From Rhodospirillales bacterium RIFCSPLOWO2_12_FULL_67_15 (GTDB taxonomy: Bacteria; Pseudomonadota; Alphaproteobacteria; Rhodospirillales; 2-12-FULL-67-15): 9,777 bases of DNA. The first letter of the stretch is position 1, and each line of letters opens with the position of its first letter. Of this stretch, positions 1-6,871 are shown one piece after another. Under the pieces are notes generated by a model. The model did not search any database and was not told the origin of the DNA. It saw only the letters and a list, made by a program, of their open reading frames with translations. A program made the position numbers and the translations under genes. Where the stretch lies: positions 1-9,777 of the forward strand of contig MIAC01000013.1 of NCBI GenBank assembly GCA_001830475.1, written 5' to 3'.

Positions 1-224
1 AGGAGCGTCGCGGCGAGGTGGTCGAGCTCGACCCGCGTGCCGACCGAGTCCTCGCCCGGATCGAGGTGCTCGAGCAGCAGCTCGCGGCAGGTCATCTCGA
101 TGTCGCGCAGCAGCATCGGCGTCGCGTAGACGCGCGCGGCCTCTCCCATGAAGCTGATCGTGCGCTCGCGGTCCACCGTGACCTCGCGCGTCGCCGAAAT
201 CCCTGCTACCAGTGTGCTCTTCAT
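1..224 (-). CDS. FlK-like hotdog acyl-CoA thioesterase, 3' end cut by window edge
   Basis: Reading leftwards from the ATG at 224, 74 codons are visible before the left edge; the rest lies outside. The protein resembles the fluoroacetyl-CoA thioesterase (FlK) family, single hotdog-fold enzymes that hydrolyse small acyl-CoA thioesters in the cytoplasm. Seen directly: a YATP motif with Thr35, Glu43 in DIEMTC, and His69 in LDHLAAT. The spacings of 8 and 26 residues match the FlK triad Thr42/Glu50/His76. The segment GEDSVGTRVELDHLAAT aligns well with the FlK core, so the start is right. The start has a good ribosome site (AGAGGA, 7 bases upstream). It lies 32 bases after the livF stop on the same strand with no obvious terminator between, so it is probably the last or next gene of the transporter operon. 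Family assignment is fairly sure. The true substrate is unknown; most FlK relatives are not known to act on fluoroacetyl-CoA. Confidence 0.82.
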   Translation of the reverse strand, partial: MKSTLVAGISATREVTVDRERTISFMGEAARVYATPMLLRDIEMTCRELLLEHLDPGEDSVGTRVELDHLAATL

Positions 225-256
225 CGGTCTTTCCTCTTGGGGTCAATCATAAACCG

Positions 257-958
257 CTACAGTCCCAGGTACGCGGCCTGCACCTGCTTGCTCGCGAGCA
301 GCTCCGCCCCCGTTCCGGCGTGCACGATCGTTCCGGTTTCGAGGACATAGGCGCGGTCAGCGATGGCAAGCGCGGCGCGCGCGTTCTGGTCGACCAGGAA
401 AATCGTGGTGCCCGCGGACTTGAGCGCGTGCACCGTCTCGAAGACCTCCTCGACCAGGCGCGGCGCGAGCCCCATCGAGGGCTCGTCGAGGAGCAGCAGC
501 CGCGGTTGCGCCATCAGGGCACGGCCCATCGCGAGCATCTGCTGCTGGCCGCCGGAGAGCGTGCCCGCGGCTTCCCGACGCTTGTCGCGAAGCATCGGGA
601 ACATGGCGTAGACGCGCTCGAGCCCGCGCGCGCCCTCGGCCCGCTTGCGCGTGTAGCCCCCGAGCAGCAGGTTGTCTTCGACCGAGAGCGGCCCGAATAC
701 CTGGCGCCCCTCCGGCACCTGCACGATGCCGCGCCGGACGCGCCAGTGCGGCGAGGCGCGCGTGATGTCCTCGCCGTCGAAGAGCACGCACCCGGCGCTC
801 ACCGGCTGCACCCCCGAGAGCGCTCGCAGCAGCGTCGTCTTGCCGGCGCCGTTGGCGCCGACCAGCGCGACGAGCTCGCCCTCGCGCACCGCGAGGTCGA
901 TGCCTTTCAGCGCCGGGATGCGCCCGTAGTGGCTGGCGAGGGCTTTCGCTTCCAGCAT
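257..958 (-). CDS. livF: Branched-chain amino acid-type ABC transporter ATPase LivF
   Basis: A 233-residue cytoplasmic ATPase, normal length for LivF, one of the two nucleotide-binding subunits that power a HAAT-family importer. Visible motifs: Walker A GANGAGKT (34-41), the LivF-typical VPEGRQVF (81-88), signature LSGGQQQML (134-142), Walker B RLLLLDEPSMGLAP (153-166), and VDQNA at 189-193, where LivF proteins have Gln instead of the H-loop His. Its ATG overlaps the livG stop by one base (TGATG), with GGGAG about 9 bases upstream, so translation is probably coupled. It is the last transporter subunit; a thioesterase gene follows after 32 bases. Family and subunit identity are secure. The imported substrate is not readable from this subunit. 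Confidence 0.96.
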   Translation of the reverse strand: MLEAKALASHYGRIPALKGIDLAVREGELVALVGANGAGKTTLLRALSGVQPVSAGCVLFDGEDITRASPHWRVRRGIVQVPEGRQVFGPLSVEDNLLLGGYTRKRAEGARGLERVYAMFPMLRDKRREAAGTLSGGQQQMLAMGRALMAQPRLLLLDEPSMGLAPRLVEEVFETVHALKSAGTTIFLVDQNARAALAIADRAYVLETGTIVHAGTGAELLASKQVQAAYLGL

Positions 959-1722
959 CAGTGGGCTCCCGCGCCCAGATAGGCCTCGATCACCTTCGGA
1001 TCGCGCCGCACTTCCTCCGCCGTGCCTTCGGCAAGGCGCTTGCCGTAGTCGAGCACCAGGATGCGGTCCGCGACGCCCATGACGAGCTTCATGTTGTGCT
1101 CGACCAGGACCACGGTCACGCCCGATTCGGCGAGCTTCGAGATGAGCGCGTCGATCCCGAGCGTCTCGGTGGGATTGAGCCCCGCCGCCGGTTCATCGAG
1201 CAGCAGCAGCCGCGGCTTGGTCGCCAGCGCGCGCGCGATCTCGAGGCGCTTGAGCGCGCCGTAGGGCATGGCGTCAGAGGGCGACTGCGCGTACTCTCCC
1301 AGGCCCACGAAGCGCATCAGCGACTCCGCCTCCTCGCGGCAGGCCCGCTCGGCGCGCGCCAGCGAGGGAAAGCGCAGCAGCGCCGCCGGCAGCCCGCAGC
1401 GCTCGTGCAGATAGCGCCCGACCATCACGTTCTCGAGCGCGCTCATGTTGAAGAACACCTGCAGGTTCTGGAAGGTGCGCGCGATCCCCCGGGCCGCGTA
1501 CTCGTAAGGCGCGCGGCCGGTGAGGTCGCGCGCTTCGAGCAGGATCCTGCCGCTCGAGGGCACGTAGATGCCGGTGAGCAGGTTGAGCAGCGTCGTCTTG
1601 CCGGCGCCGTTCGGCCCGATGATCGAGAACACCTGCCCCGCGGGGATCGCGAAGTCGAGCTGCTGGACCGCGTGCACACCGCCGAATTCCTTGGACAGGC
1701 CCTCGACCCTGAGCAGGCTCAT
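958..1722 (-). CDS. livG: Branched-chain amino acid-type ABC transporter ATPase LivG
   Basis: A 254-residue ATPase, the usual LivG length, pairing with LivF on the cytoplasmic face of LivH/LivM. Motifs: Walker A GPNGAGKT (36-43), Q-loop RTFQN (82-86), signature region PYGALKRLEIARAL (153-166), Walker B RLLLLDEPAAGLNP (171-184) and H-loop VEHNM with His209. The signature has Ala-Leu where E. coli LivG has Gln-Gln; I take this as family variation, not damage. The open frame runs far upstream to 3396, but the protein starts at 1722. There MSLLRVEGLSKEFGG is the expected N-terminus, GGAGG lies 8 bases upstream, and the ATG overlaps the livM stop as ATGA. The upstream extension is a shadow of livM and livH. 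It is followed by livF with a 1-base overlap. Confidence 0.96.
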   Translation of the reverse strand: MSLLRVEGLSKEFGGVHAVQQLDFAIPAGQVFSIIGPNGAGKTTLLNLLTGIYVPSSGRILLEARDLTGRAPYEYAARGIARTFQNLQVFFNMSALENVMVGRYLHERCGLPAALLRFPSLARAERACREEAESLMRFVGLGEYAQSPSDAMPYGALKRLEIARALATKPRLLLLDEPAAGLNPTETLGIDALISKLAESGVTVVLVEHNMKLVMGVADRILVLDYGKRLAEGTAEEVRRDPKVIEAYLGAGAH

Positions 1723-2657
1723 CGCGGCAGCCTCCGGCCGCTGAGCGTGAGGGCGAGCGTCGGCACGAGGCCCCTCGGCATGAAGATCATGGTGAGCATC
1801 ATCACCGCGCCGAACACCACCATCTCGTATTCCTTGAACACGGTGAGCGCCTGCGGCAGCACCGTGAGCACGGCGGCGCCGACCACCGCGCCGAAGGTCG
1901 AGGCCATGCCGCCGAACACCACCATGGTGACGAGCTCGATCGAATGGAAAAACGTCACTTTCGCGGGCGTGACGAAGCCGGCGTAGTGCGCGGTGAGGCT
2001 GCCCGCGAGCGCCGCATACACTGCCGAGATCACGAACACCTTCACCTTGTGGCGCGCGCTGTCGATGCCGGTGACCTCGGCGCCGACCTCGGAGCCGTGC
2101 AGCGCGCGCAGCGCGCGGCCGTGCGGCGAATCCACCAGGTTGAGCGCGAGCCACACGGCAGCGAGCAGCGTCGCGCCGACCACCCAGTACCAGACTCTCT
2201 CCCCGGAGAGCGCCGCGCCGAACGCCGCGAGCGCCGGCACCGGCATGCCGTCGGGACCCCCGGTCAGGCGGTCCTCGGTCGCGATGACAATCGAGATGAT
2301 GATTCCCATGCCGAGCGTCGCCATCGCGAGGTAGTGCCCGCGCAGCCGCAGGATCGGCCGCCCGATCAGGTATGCGAGCACGGCCACCCCGGCGGTCGCG
2401 GAGGCGAGCGCGGCAAGCGGCGGCCAGCCGTAGCGCGCGGTGAGGATCGCCGAGCCGTACGCGCCCAGGCCAAAAAATCCGGCGTGGCCGAGGCTGATCT
2501 GGCCGGCGTAGCCGATGAGCAGGTTCAGGCCCACGCACACGATCGCGTTCAGGCCCACCTGGATCGCGACCTCGTAGTAGTAGTTGTTCTGCAGCGCGAG
2601 CGGAAGCAGGAGCACGATCCCGGCGAGCGTGGCAAGGCTGGCGGTGCGTCCGCTCAT
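1719..2657 (-). CDS. livM: Branched-chain amino acid-type ABC transporter permease LivM
   Basis: A 312-residue polytopic inner-membrane protein, the LivM-type permease that pairs with LivH to form the channel. Hydrophobic segments begin at about residue 8 and continue to about 295. Diagnostic motifs are GYAGQISLGHAGFFGLGAY (49-67), LRGHYLAMATLG (105-116), LTGGPDGM (131-138) and the ATPase-docking stretch VFGGMASTFGAVVGA (247-261). It starts 9 bases after the livH stop, with GGCGGG upstream acting as a moderate ribosome site, and ends overlapping livG by 4 bases (ATGA). The N-terminus is short and lacks the extra helices of some LivM proteins, which is common in betaproteobacterial paralogues. 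Substrate specificity cannot be judged from the permease. Confidence 0.95.
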   Translation of the reverse strand: MSGRTASLATLAGIVLLLPLALQNNYYYEVAIQVGLNAIVCVGLNLLIGYAGQISLGHAGFFGLGAYGSAILTARYGWPPLAALASATAGVAVLAYLIGRPILRLRGHYLAMATLGMGIIISIVIATEDRLTGGPDGMPVPALAAFGAALSGERVWYWVVGATLLAAVWLALNLVDSPHGRALRALHGSEVGAEVTGIDSARHKVKVFVISAVYAALAGSLTAHYAGFVTPAKVTFFHSIELVTMVVFGGMASTFGAVVGAAVLTVLPQALTVFKEYEMVVFGAVMMLTMIFMPRGLVPTLALTLSGRRLPR

Positions 2658-2666
2658 CGGCCCGCC

Positions 2667-3542
2667 TCAGACCCGGTCGCTCGAGCGCCTGCCGAGCAGG
2701 CCGCTCGGCAGGAAAAAGAGCACCGCCAGGATGATGACGAAGGCGATCGCGTCCTTGTAGGCCGAGGACACGTAGCCGGCGCCCATCGCTTCCACGATGC
2801 CGAGGACGAGCCCGCCCAGGACCGCGCCGGGGCCGCTGCCCATGCCGCCCAGGATCGCCGCCGCGAAGCCCTTGAGCCCGAGCATCACGCCCACGTCCCA
2901 GGCAGTGAAAGTAATCGGCGCCACCAGGATCCCGGCGACGGCGCCGAGCGCCGCGGACAGCCCGAACGAAGCGAGCAGGACATGGCGCACGTTGATCCCG
3001 ACGAGCTGCGCTGCGAGCCGGTTGTGCGAGGTGGCGAGCAGCGCCTTGCCGAGCAGCGTCCTGCCGAAGAACCAGCTGAGCAGCAGCACGATCACCACGG
3101 TCACGCCGAGCACCCACAGGCTCTGCGGCAGGAGCGTCGCGCCGCCGAGCTGGATCGGTGCCTCGCCCGAGAACGCCTTCAGCGGGTGGATGTTCTTGTC
3201 CCAGACGATCGTCGCGAGTCCCCGCAGCAGGATCGAGGCGCCGATGGTGATGATGATGAGCGTCACCACCGACGCGCCGCGCGCCGGCTCGACGGCGAGC
3301 TTCTCCAGGGCGAGGCCGACCGCGGCCGCAACCAGCACCGCCGCAGCGATCGCGGCCGGCAGCGGCCAGCCGGCGTTGGCGAGCCAGACCGTGCACATCC
3401 CGCCGATCATCACGAACTCGCCCTGCGCGAAATTGATGACCTGGCTCGCGTTGTAGATGATCGAGAAGCCGAGCGCGACCAGGGCGTAGATCGCCCCGAC
3501 CGTCAACCCGGCGAGAAGGAATTGAAGAAACTGGGCGGACAT
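2667..3542 (-). CDS. livH: Branched-chain amino acid-type ABC transporter permease LivH
   Basis: A 291-residue polytopic permease, normal LivH length, and the first membrane subunit of the operon. Typical family landmarks are LLAGLTVGAIYALVALGFS near the N-terminus (9-27), NFAQGEFVMIG (37-47), TIGASILLRG (99-108), and the cytoplasmic ATPase-contact loop GLKGFAAAILGGMGSGPG (222-239). The start at 3542 gives the expected family N-terminus MSAQFLQFLLAG. It has no clear Shine-Dalgarno, and the bases immediately before the ATG form a small GC hairpin. It lies 27 bases downstream of the binding-protein gene, so this junction may set the lower expression of membrane subunits relative to binding protein, a common need in such operons (inference). 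The permease family is secure; the substrate is unknown. Confidence 0.95.
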   Translation of the reverse strand: MSAQFLQFLLAGLTVGAIYALVALGFSIIYNASQVINFAQGEFVMIGGMCTVWLANAGWPLPAAIAAAVLVAAAVGLALEKLAVEPARGASVVTLIIITIGASILLRGLATIVWDKNIHPLKAFSGEAPIQLGGATLLPQSLWVLGVTVVIVLLLSWFFGRTLLGKALLATSHNRLAAQLVGINVRHVLLASFGLSAALGAVAGILVAPITFTAWDVGVMLGLKGFAAAILGGMGSGPGAVLGGLVLGIVEAMGAGYVSSAYKDAIAFVIILAVLFFLPSGLLGRRSSDRV

Positions 3543-3555
3543 GGGCGGCCCGCCC
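3543..3555 (-). other. Small GC hairpin abutting the livH start codon
   Basis: In the minus-strand transcript, GGGCG-GGC-CGCCC forms a 5-bp stem with a 3-base loop that ends exactly at the livH ATG (3542-3540). It occupies the place where a ribosome site would normally lie, and only a GGGG run precedes it. It could hinder initiation on livH or mark an mRNA-processing or decay boundary between the binding-protein gene and the permease genes. The stem is very short and the genome is GC-rich, so chance is a real alternative. Confidence 0.3.
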
Positions 3556-3569
3556 CTGATTCCACTACG

Positions 3570-4706
3570 TTACTTCACCAGCGTCCAGTCGCCCTTGCGG
3601 ATCTCGAGCATGCGCAGGCCCGAGATGTCGAGCCCCACGTGGTCGGTCGCCGACATGTTGAACACGCCGTCGATCCCGACGAAGCCGCGGATCGACTCGA
3701 GCGCGTCGCGCACTTTCGCCTTGTCGGTGGAGCCCGCTTTCCTGATCGCTTCCACCGCCAGCATCAGGCCGTCCCAGGCGTGGCCGCCGAAGGTCGAGAT
3801 CTCGGACTTGAAGCGCGCCTCGTACTCGCGCTTGTAGCCGAGGACCACCTTTTTCTGCGGATCGGAGTCGGGCAGCGTTTCGGCGACCAGGAGCGCGGCT
3901 GCCGGCAAGCGCACGCCCTCGGCGGCATCGCCGGCAAGCTTGATGAAGGCCTTCGAGGCAACGCCGTGCGATTGGTAAAGCGGCTGGCTGATGCCGAGCT
4001 GCTTGTGGTTCTTGGTGACGATCGCGGGGCTCTGGCCGAAGCCGACGTTCAGCACCGCCTGCACGCCCGGGGTGTTCTTGATCTTGGTGAGCTGGGCGGT
4101 CATGTCGGTGTCGCCCGTGCCGTACGCTTCGTCGGCGACGATCTCGATGCCGTGGTTCTTCGCCACCTGCAGGCACTGGGCGCGCATCGACTTGTCGAAG
4201 CCGCCGGCGCCCGAGATGAGCGCGACCTTCGTCGCGCCGCGCGCTTTCATGTCGACGAAGATCCTCTCGCAGGCCTGGCGGTCGGAGTGCGGCGTCTTGA
4301 ACACCCATTTCTTCACCGGCTCGACGATCACCACGGCCCCGGCGAGCGAAATGAACGGCACCCCGGCGGCTTCCACCAGCGGCACCATCGCCATCGTCTC
4401 GCCGGTGGTCGAGCCGCCGACGATCACGTCCACCTTGTCCTGCTCGATGAGGCGCTTGGCGAAGGTGCGCGCTTTCTCGGCGTCGCCCGCGGAATCGTAG
4501 ACGATGAGCTGGAGCTTGCGGCCGAGCACGCCGCCGGCGGCATTGAGCCGCTCGACGTAGAGCTCGAGCGTCTTTTGCTCCGGGTCGCCGAGGAACGCCG
4601 CGCCCCCGGTGACTGCAAGGAACGAACCGATGCGGATCGGCTCCTGCGCCTGCGCGGCGCCTAGCACGAGCACGGCGAGCGCGGCCAACATGCTTCTGAA
4701 CTTCAT
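3570..4706 (-). CDS. Periplasmic substrate-binding protein of a Liv-type ABC importer
   Basis: A 378-residue protein of the type I periplasmic binding-protein fold (LivJ/LivK/AmiC-like), which captures ligand in the periplasm and delivers it to LivH/LivM. Residues 1-20 are a clear signal peptide: MKFR, a hydrophobic core LAALAVLVLG, and AQA before the likely cleavage site. There is no lipobox Cys. The mature N-terminus EPIRIGSFLAVTG, the AAGGVLGRKLQLIVYDSAGD stretch (56-75), GGSTTGETMAMVPL (97-110, a usual ligand-contact region), GVPFIS (115-120) and GGHAWDGLMLAVEAI (307-321) fit the family. The frame stays open upstream to 5171, but the start at 4706 is fixed by the signal peptide and the strong ribosome site at 4711-4719. 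It is the first gene of the minus-strand operon. Ligand is unknown; related proteins bind branched-chain amino acids, amides, urea or aromatic acids. Confidence 0.94.
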   Translation of the reverse strand: MKFRSMLAALAVLVLGAAQAQEPIRIGSFLAVTGGAAFLGDPEQKTLELYVERLNAAGGVLGRKLQLIVYDSAGDAEKARTFAKRLIEQDKVDVIVGGSTTGETMAMVPLVEAAGVPFISLAGAVVIVEPVKKWVFKTPHSDRQACERIFVDMKARGATKVALISGAGGFDKSMRAQCLQVAKNHGIEIVADEAYGTGDTDMTAQLTKIKNTPGVQAVLNVGFGQSPAIVTKNHKQLGISQPLYQSHGVASKAFIKLAGDAAEGVRLPAAALLVAETLPDSDPQKKVVLGYKREYEARFKSEISTFGGHAWDGLMLAVEAIRKAGSTDKAKVRDALESIRGFVGIDGVFNMSATDHVGLDISGLRMLEIRKGDWTLVK

Positions 4707-4811
4707 GGACTCCTCCTTTAGAATGACGCCCGGACGGCAATTCGGTACCGGAAAGCGCCTTTTGCACGATAAGCGAGGACGGGGCGGGCGGTTTTGATCT
4801 CTCTCAAGAAA
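4707..4811. promoter_or_regulatory. Divergent intergenic control region with two short inverted repeats
   Basis: About 105 bases separate the minus-strand transporter operon from the plus-strand acetyltransferase-Rrf2-GcvT-oxidoreductase operon, so promoters for both must lie here or in the flanking gene ends. It is locally AT-richer than its surroundings. Two short dyads are visible. The first is CGGTACCG at 4743-4750, flanked as TTCGGTACCGGA with one mismatched pair. The second is AAAG-CGC-CTTT at 4752-4762. Either could be an operator for the Rrf2-type regulator encoded at 5243-5683. I could not find a convincing sigma-70 -35/-10 pair in either direction. The role as control region is inferred from layout. 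Confidence 0.5.
4711..4719 (-). promoter_or_regulatory. Strong Shine-Dalgarno of the binding-protein gene
   Basis: The minus strand reads AAAGGAGGA ending 4 bases before the ATG at 4706, placing the AGGAGG core at near-optimal distance. It is the best ribosome site in the window and decides the start against the frame that stays open to 5171. It fits high expression of a periplasmic binding protein. Confidence 0.85.
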
Positions 4812-5246
4812 ATGCGAGTGCGGGGGGTGCAGCCGGGCGACCTCGCGCAGGTGATCGAGATCGACGCCGGCATCACCGGCCTCAGGAAACCCGAGTACTG
4901 GGGCGAGATCCTGGGGCGCTACGGCAGCGGCCGGCGCCGGCAGCGCTTTTTCCTGGTCGCCGAGGCGGACCGGCGGATCGAGGGCTTCGCCATCGCCGAA
5001 GTGCGCGACTGGGAGTACGGCATGCCGCCCTGCGGCTGGGTGTTCGCGATCGGCGTTCGCCCCGACGCGCGCCTGGAGGGAGTCGGGACGCGGCTGCTGG
5101 AGGCGATCGGCGAGGGCTTCCGGCGCCTGGGCGTGACCAAGGTGCGCACCATCCTTGCGCGCGACAACCACCTGATCCTGTCGTTCTTTCGCAGCCAGGG
5201 AATGATGGCGGCGCCGTTCATCGCGCTCGAGAAGGACCTCGAGTGA
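4812..5246 (+). CDS. GNAT family N-acetyltransferase
   Basis: A 144-residue single-domain GNAT protein that would transfer an acetyl group from acetyl-CoA to an amine on a small molecule or protein. The N-terminal VRGVQPGDLAQVIEIDAGITG segment is a typical GNAT beta1-alpha1 region. Motif A spans about 77-99, with the acetyl-CoA pyrophosphate loop R87-L-E-G-V-G92 fitting R-x-x-G-x-G. The C-terminal part (ARDNHLILSFFRSQGM) is the usual N-x-x-x-x-x-F-x-x-x-G region. The start is uncertain. I use the ATG at 4812, which has no good ribosome site; an in-frame TTG at 4794 adds six residues and has GGGG-rich sequence about 10 bases upstream. It opens the plus-strand operon, and its TGA overlaps the GTG of the next gene (GTGA). 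The substrate is unknown; linkage suggests an amine handled by the cluster, or the regulation of a partner enzyme. Confidence 0.88.
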   Translation: MRVRGVQPGDLAQVIEIDAGITGLRKPEYWGEILGRYGSGRRRQRFFLVAEADRRIEGFAIAEVRDWEYGMPPCGWVFAIGVRPDARLEGVGTRLLEAIGEGFRRLGVTKVRTILARDNHLILSFFRSQGMMAAPFIALEKDLE

Positions 5247-5683
5247 GGCTGCAGAAGAATACGCTCGCGGCGCTATGCAGCGTGCTCGAATTCGCCGCCA
5301 ACCCCGGGCTGCAGCTCTCGGCCGCGGAAATCGCCGCGAAGTACCGCATCTCGCCGCACCATCTCGCCAAGGTCCTGCGCTCGCTCGGCCGCGCGGGGCT
5401 GCTCGAATCGGTGCGCGGCGTGGGCGGCGGCTACCGCTTCACCGGCAACGCCAAGCGCCTGACGCTGATGGACGTCATCGGGCTGTTCGAGAACATCAGC
5501 GCGGCGCGCCGCGGCGGCCGCCGTCCGGCGCGCCGCGAAGGCGCTCCGGCGCGGCCGGCCGCGGCGGAGGTGGAGGAGGCGCTCGCCGTGGTGCTCTCGG
5601 AGATCGACGAGATCGCCCGGGCGACCTTCAGCACGATCACGCTCGATACGATGCTGAAGCTCATGGCGCGCAGGAGACGGTGA
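5243..5683 (+). CDS. Rrf2 family transcriptional regulator without Fe-S cysteines
   Basis: A 146-residue Rrf2-type winged-helix repressor or activator. The N-terminus MRLQKNTLAALCSVLEFAAN, helix-turn-helix at about 25-50 (SAAEIAAKYRISPHHLAKVL), the wing RGVGGGYRFTG (58-68) and a C-terminal dimerisation helix (108-140) follow IscR/NsrR architecture. The only cysteine is Cys12; the three cluster-binding cysteines of IscR and NsrR are absent. Their usual region (about 86-107) is an Arg/Ala/Pro-rich linker. It therefore probably does not carry the standard Fe-S cluster and may sense a ligand or act by another means. The GTG start is supported by GAAGGA 6 bases upstream and by the 4-base GTGA overlap with the acetyltransferase gene. 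As the only regulator in the cluster it probably controls both divergent operons, including itself (inference). Confidence 0.88.
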   Translation: MRLQKNTLAALCSVLEFAANPGLQLSAAEIAAKYRISPHHLAKVLRSLGRAGLLESVRGVGGGYRFTGNAKRLTLMDVIGLFENISAARRGGRRPARREGAPARPAAAEVEEALAVVLSEIDEIARATFSTITLDTMLKLMARRRR

Positions 5684-5692
5684 CGCCGCGCG

Positions 5693-6871
5693 ATGCTCAA
5701 GACCACACCGTTTCACGCGCGTGTTGCGCCGCTGTGCGTGAGCCACGCCTGGCGCCGCTGGGCGGGCTACCTGGTCGCAAGCTCCTACGAGCTCTCGCAC
5801 GAGCGCGAGTATCACGCGATCCGCAGCTCGGCCGCGCTCTTCGACGTCTCGCCCCTCCATAAGTACCGGGTGCATGGCAGGGACGCCGCGCGCCTCCTCG
5901 ATCGCGTCGTGACGCGAGAGGTCACGCGCGCGGCAGCCGGGCAGGTGCTCTACACGCCCTGGTGCGACGGCGCCGGGAAGGTGCTCGACGACGGCACGAT
6001 CGCGCGCCTCGACGAGCAGACCTTCCGCGTTACCTCGGCCGAGCCCAACCTGCGCTGGCTCCAGGACAACGCTCTGGGGCTCGAGGTCGCGATCGAGGAC
6101 GTCTCCGAGTCGATTGCCGCGCTGTCTCTCCAGGGGCCCGCTTCGCACGCCATTCTCCGGCAGCTTGGCGAAGTCGAGCTGAAGTACTACCGGGTGGGCT
6201 CGACGACCCTGGGAGGCGTTCCCGTCTCGGTCTCGCGCACCGGCTACACGGGCGACCTCGGTTTCGAGATCTGGCTCGACGCCGCGCACGCGCTTGTGGT
6301 CTGGGATGCATTGATCGGCGCCGGCGAGCCGTACGGGATCACGCCCGCGGGAATGCTCGCGCTCGACCTGGCGCGCATCGAAGCGGGGCTGATGCTGATC
6401 GACGTGGACTACGTGCCGGCGAACAAGGCGCTCATCGGGCGCCAGACTTCATCCCCCTACGAGCTTGCTCTGGGCTGGACCGTGAATCTCGACAAGGATC
6501 ATTTCGTCGGCAGGAACGCGCTCGCGGAGGAGGCGAAGCGCGGGCCGCAGTGGCAGTTCGTGGGCTTGGAGCTCGACTGGGACGCGCTTGAGCGGCTCTA
6601 CGTCGAGGCCGGGCTCGCGCCTCGTCTCCCGTCCGCCGCCTGGCGCTCGAGCGTCCCGGTGTACGCCGGGGGCGATCAGGTCGGGTACGCGACGAGCGGC
6701 GGCTGGTCGCCGCTTCTGAAGAAATACATCGCGCTTGCGCACCTCCGGTCGCGCTGGGCCGCACCGGGCACCGTCGTGGAGATGGAAGTGACCGTGGAGC
6801 ACCGGCGACGGCGCGCAGCAGCCCGGGTGGTCAAAAGGCCGTTTTTCGATCCTGAAAGAAAGCGCTCCTGA
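5693..6871 (+). CDS. GcvT-like aminomethyltransferase family protein
   Basis: A 392-residue cytoplasmic protein of the GcvT / glycine-cleavage T-protein fold, which normally binds tetrahydrofolate and moves one-carbon units. Visible landmarks are ALFDVSPLHKYRVHG (48-62), GKVLDD with Asp99-Asp100 (in register with the folate-pocket aspartate near residue 101 of T-protein), LQGPAS (146-151), RTGYTGDLGFEIW (182-194), LDLARIEAGL (224-233), FVGRNAL (271-277) and TSGGWSPLLKKYIAL (334-348). No glycine-cleavage H- or P-protein genes are nearby, so this is unlikely to be the housekeeping gcvT. It starts 9 bases after the Rrf2 gene, with AGGAGA 15 bases upstream, and its stop overlaps the next gene by one base (TGATG). 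It may be a folate-dependent demethylase or methyltransferase working with the adjacent FAD enzyme. Family is secure; reaction unknown. Confidence 0.9.
   Translation: MLKTTPFHARVAPLCVSHAWRRWAGYLVASSYELSHEREYHAIRSSAALFDVSPLHKYRVHGRDAARLLDRVVTREVTRAAAGQVLYTPWCDGAGKVLDDGTIARLDEQTFRVTSAEPNLRWLQDNALGLEVAIEDVSESIAALSLQGPASHAILRQLGEVELKYYRVGSTTLGGVPVSVSRTGYTGDLGFEIWLDAAHALVVWDALIGAGEPYGITPAGMLALDLARIEAGLMLIDVDYVPANKALIGRQTSSPYELALGWTVNLDKDHFVGRNALAEEAKRGPQWQFVGLELDWDALERLYVEAGLAPRLPSAAWRSSVPVYAGGDQVGYATSGGWSPLLKKYIALAHLRSRWAAPGTVVEMEVTVEHRRRRAAARVVKRPFFDPERKRS

Noticed and set aside
1723..3396. A long open extension upstream of livG in the same frame
   Set aside because: It is an alternate-frame shadow of livM and livH. 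The real LivG N-terminus, ribosome site and ATGA overlap are at 1722.
1944..4664. A 906-codon open frame on the plus strand
   Set aside because: It lies antisense to livM, livH and the binding-protein gene, all with clear family motifs. Its translation is low-complexity Arg/His/Asp/Glu-rich text with no domain, as expected from opposite-strand reading of GC-rich codons.
4707..5171. An N-terminal extension of the binding protein to 5171
   Set aside because: It would put a signal peptide in the middle of the protein and overlaps the GNAT gene in antisense. The strong Shine-Dalgarno at 4711-4719 fixes the start at 4706.
5273..6289. A 338-codon open frame on the minus strand
   Set aside because: It is antisense to the Rrf2 and GcvT-like genes and shows no family resemblance.
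5693..6871. Housekeeping glycine cleavage system gcvT
   Set aside because: No H- or P-protein gene is adjacent, and the motif before the folate Asp is GKVLDD instead of the usual GG-containing form. The neighbours point to a specialised paralogue.
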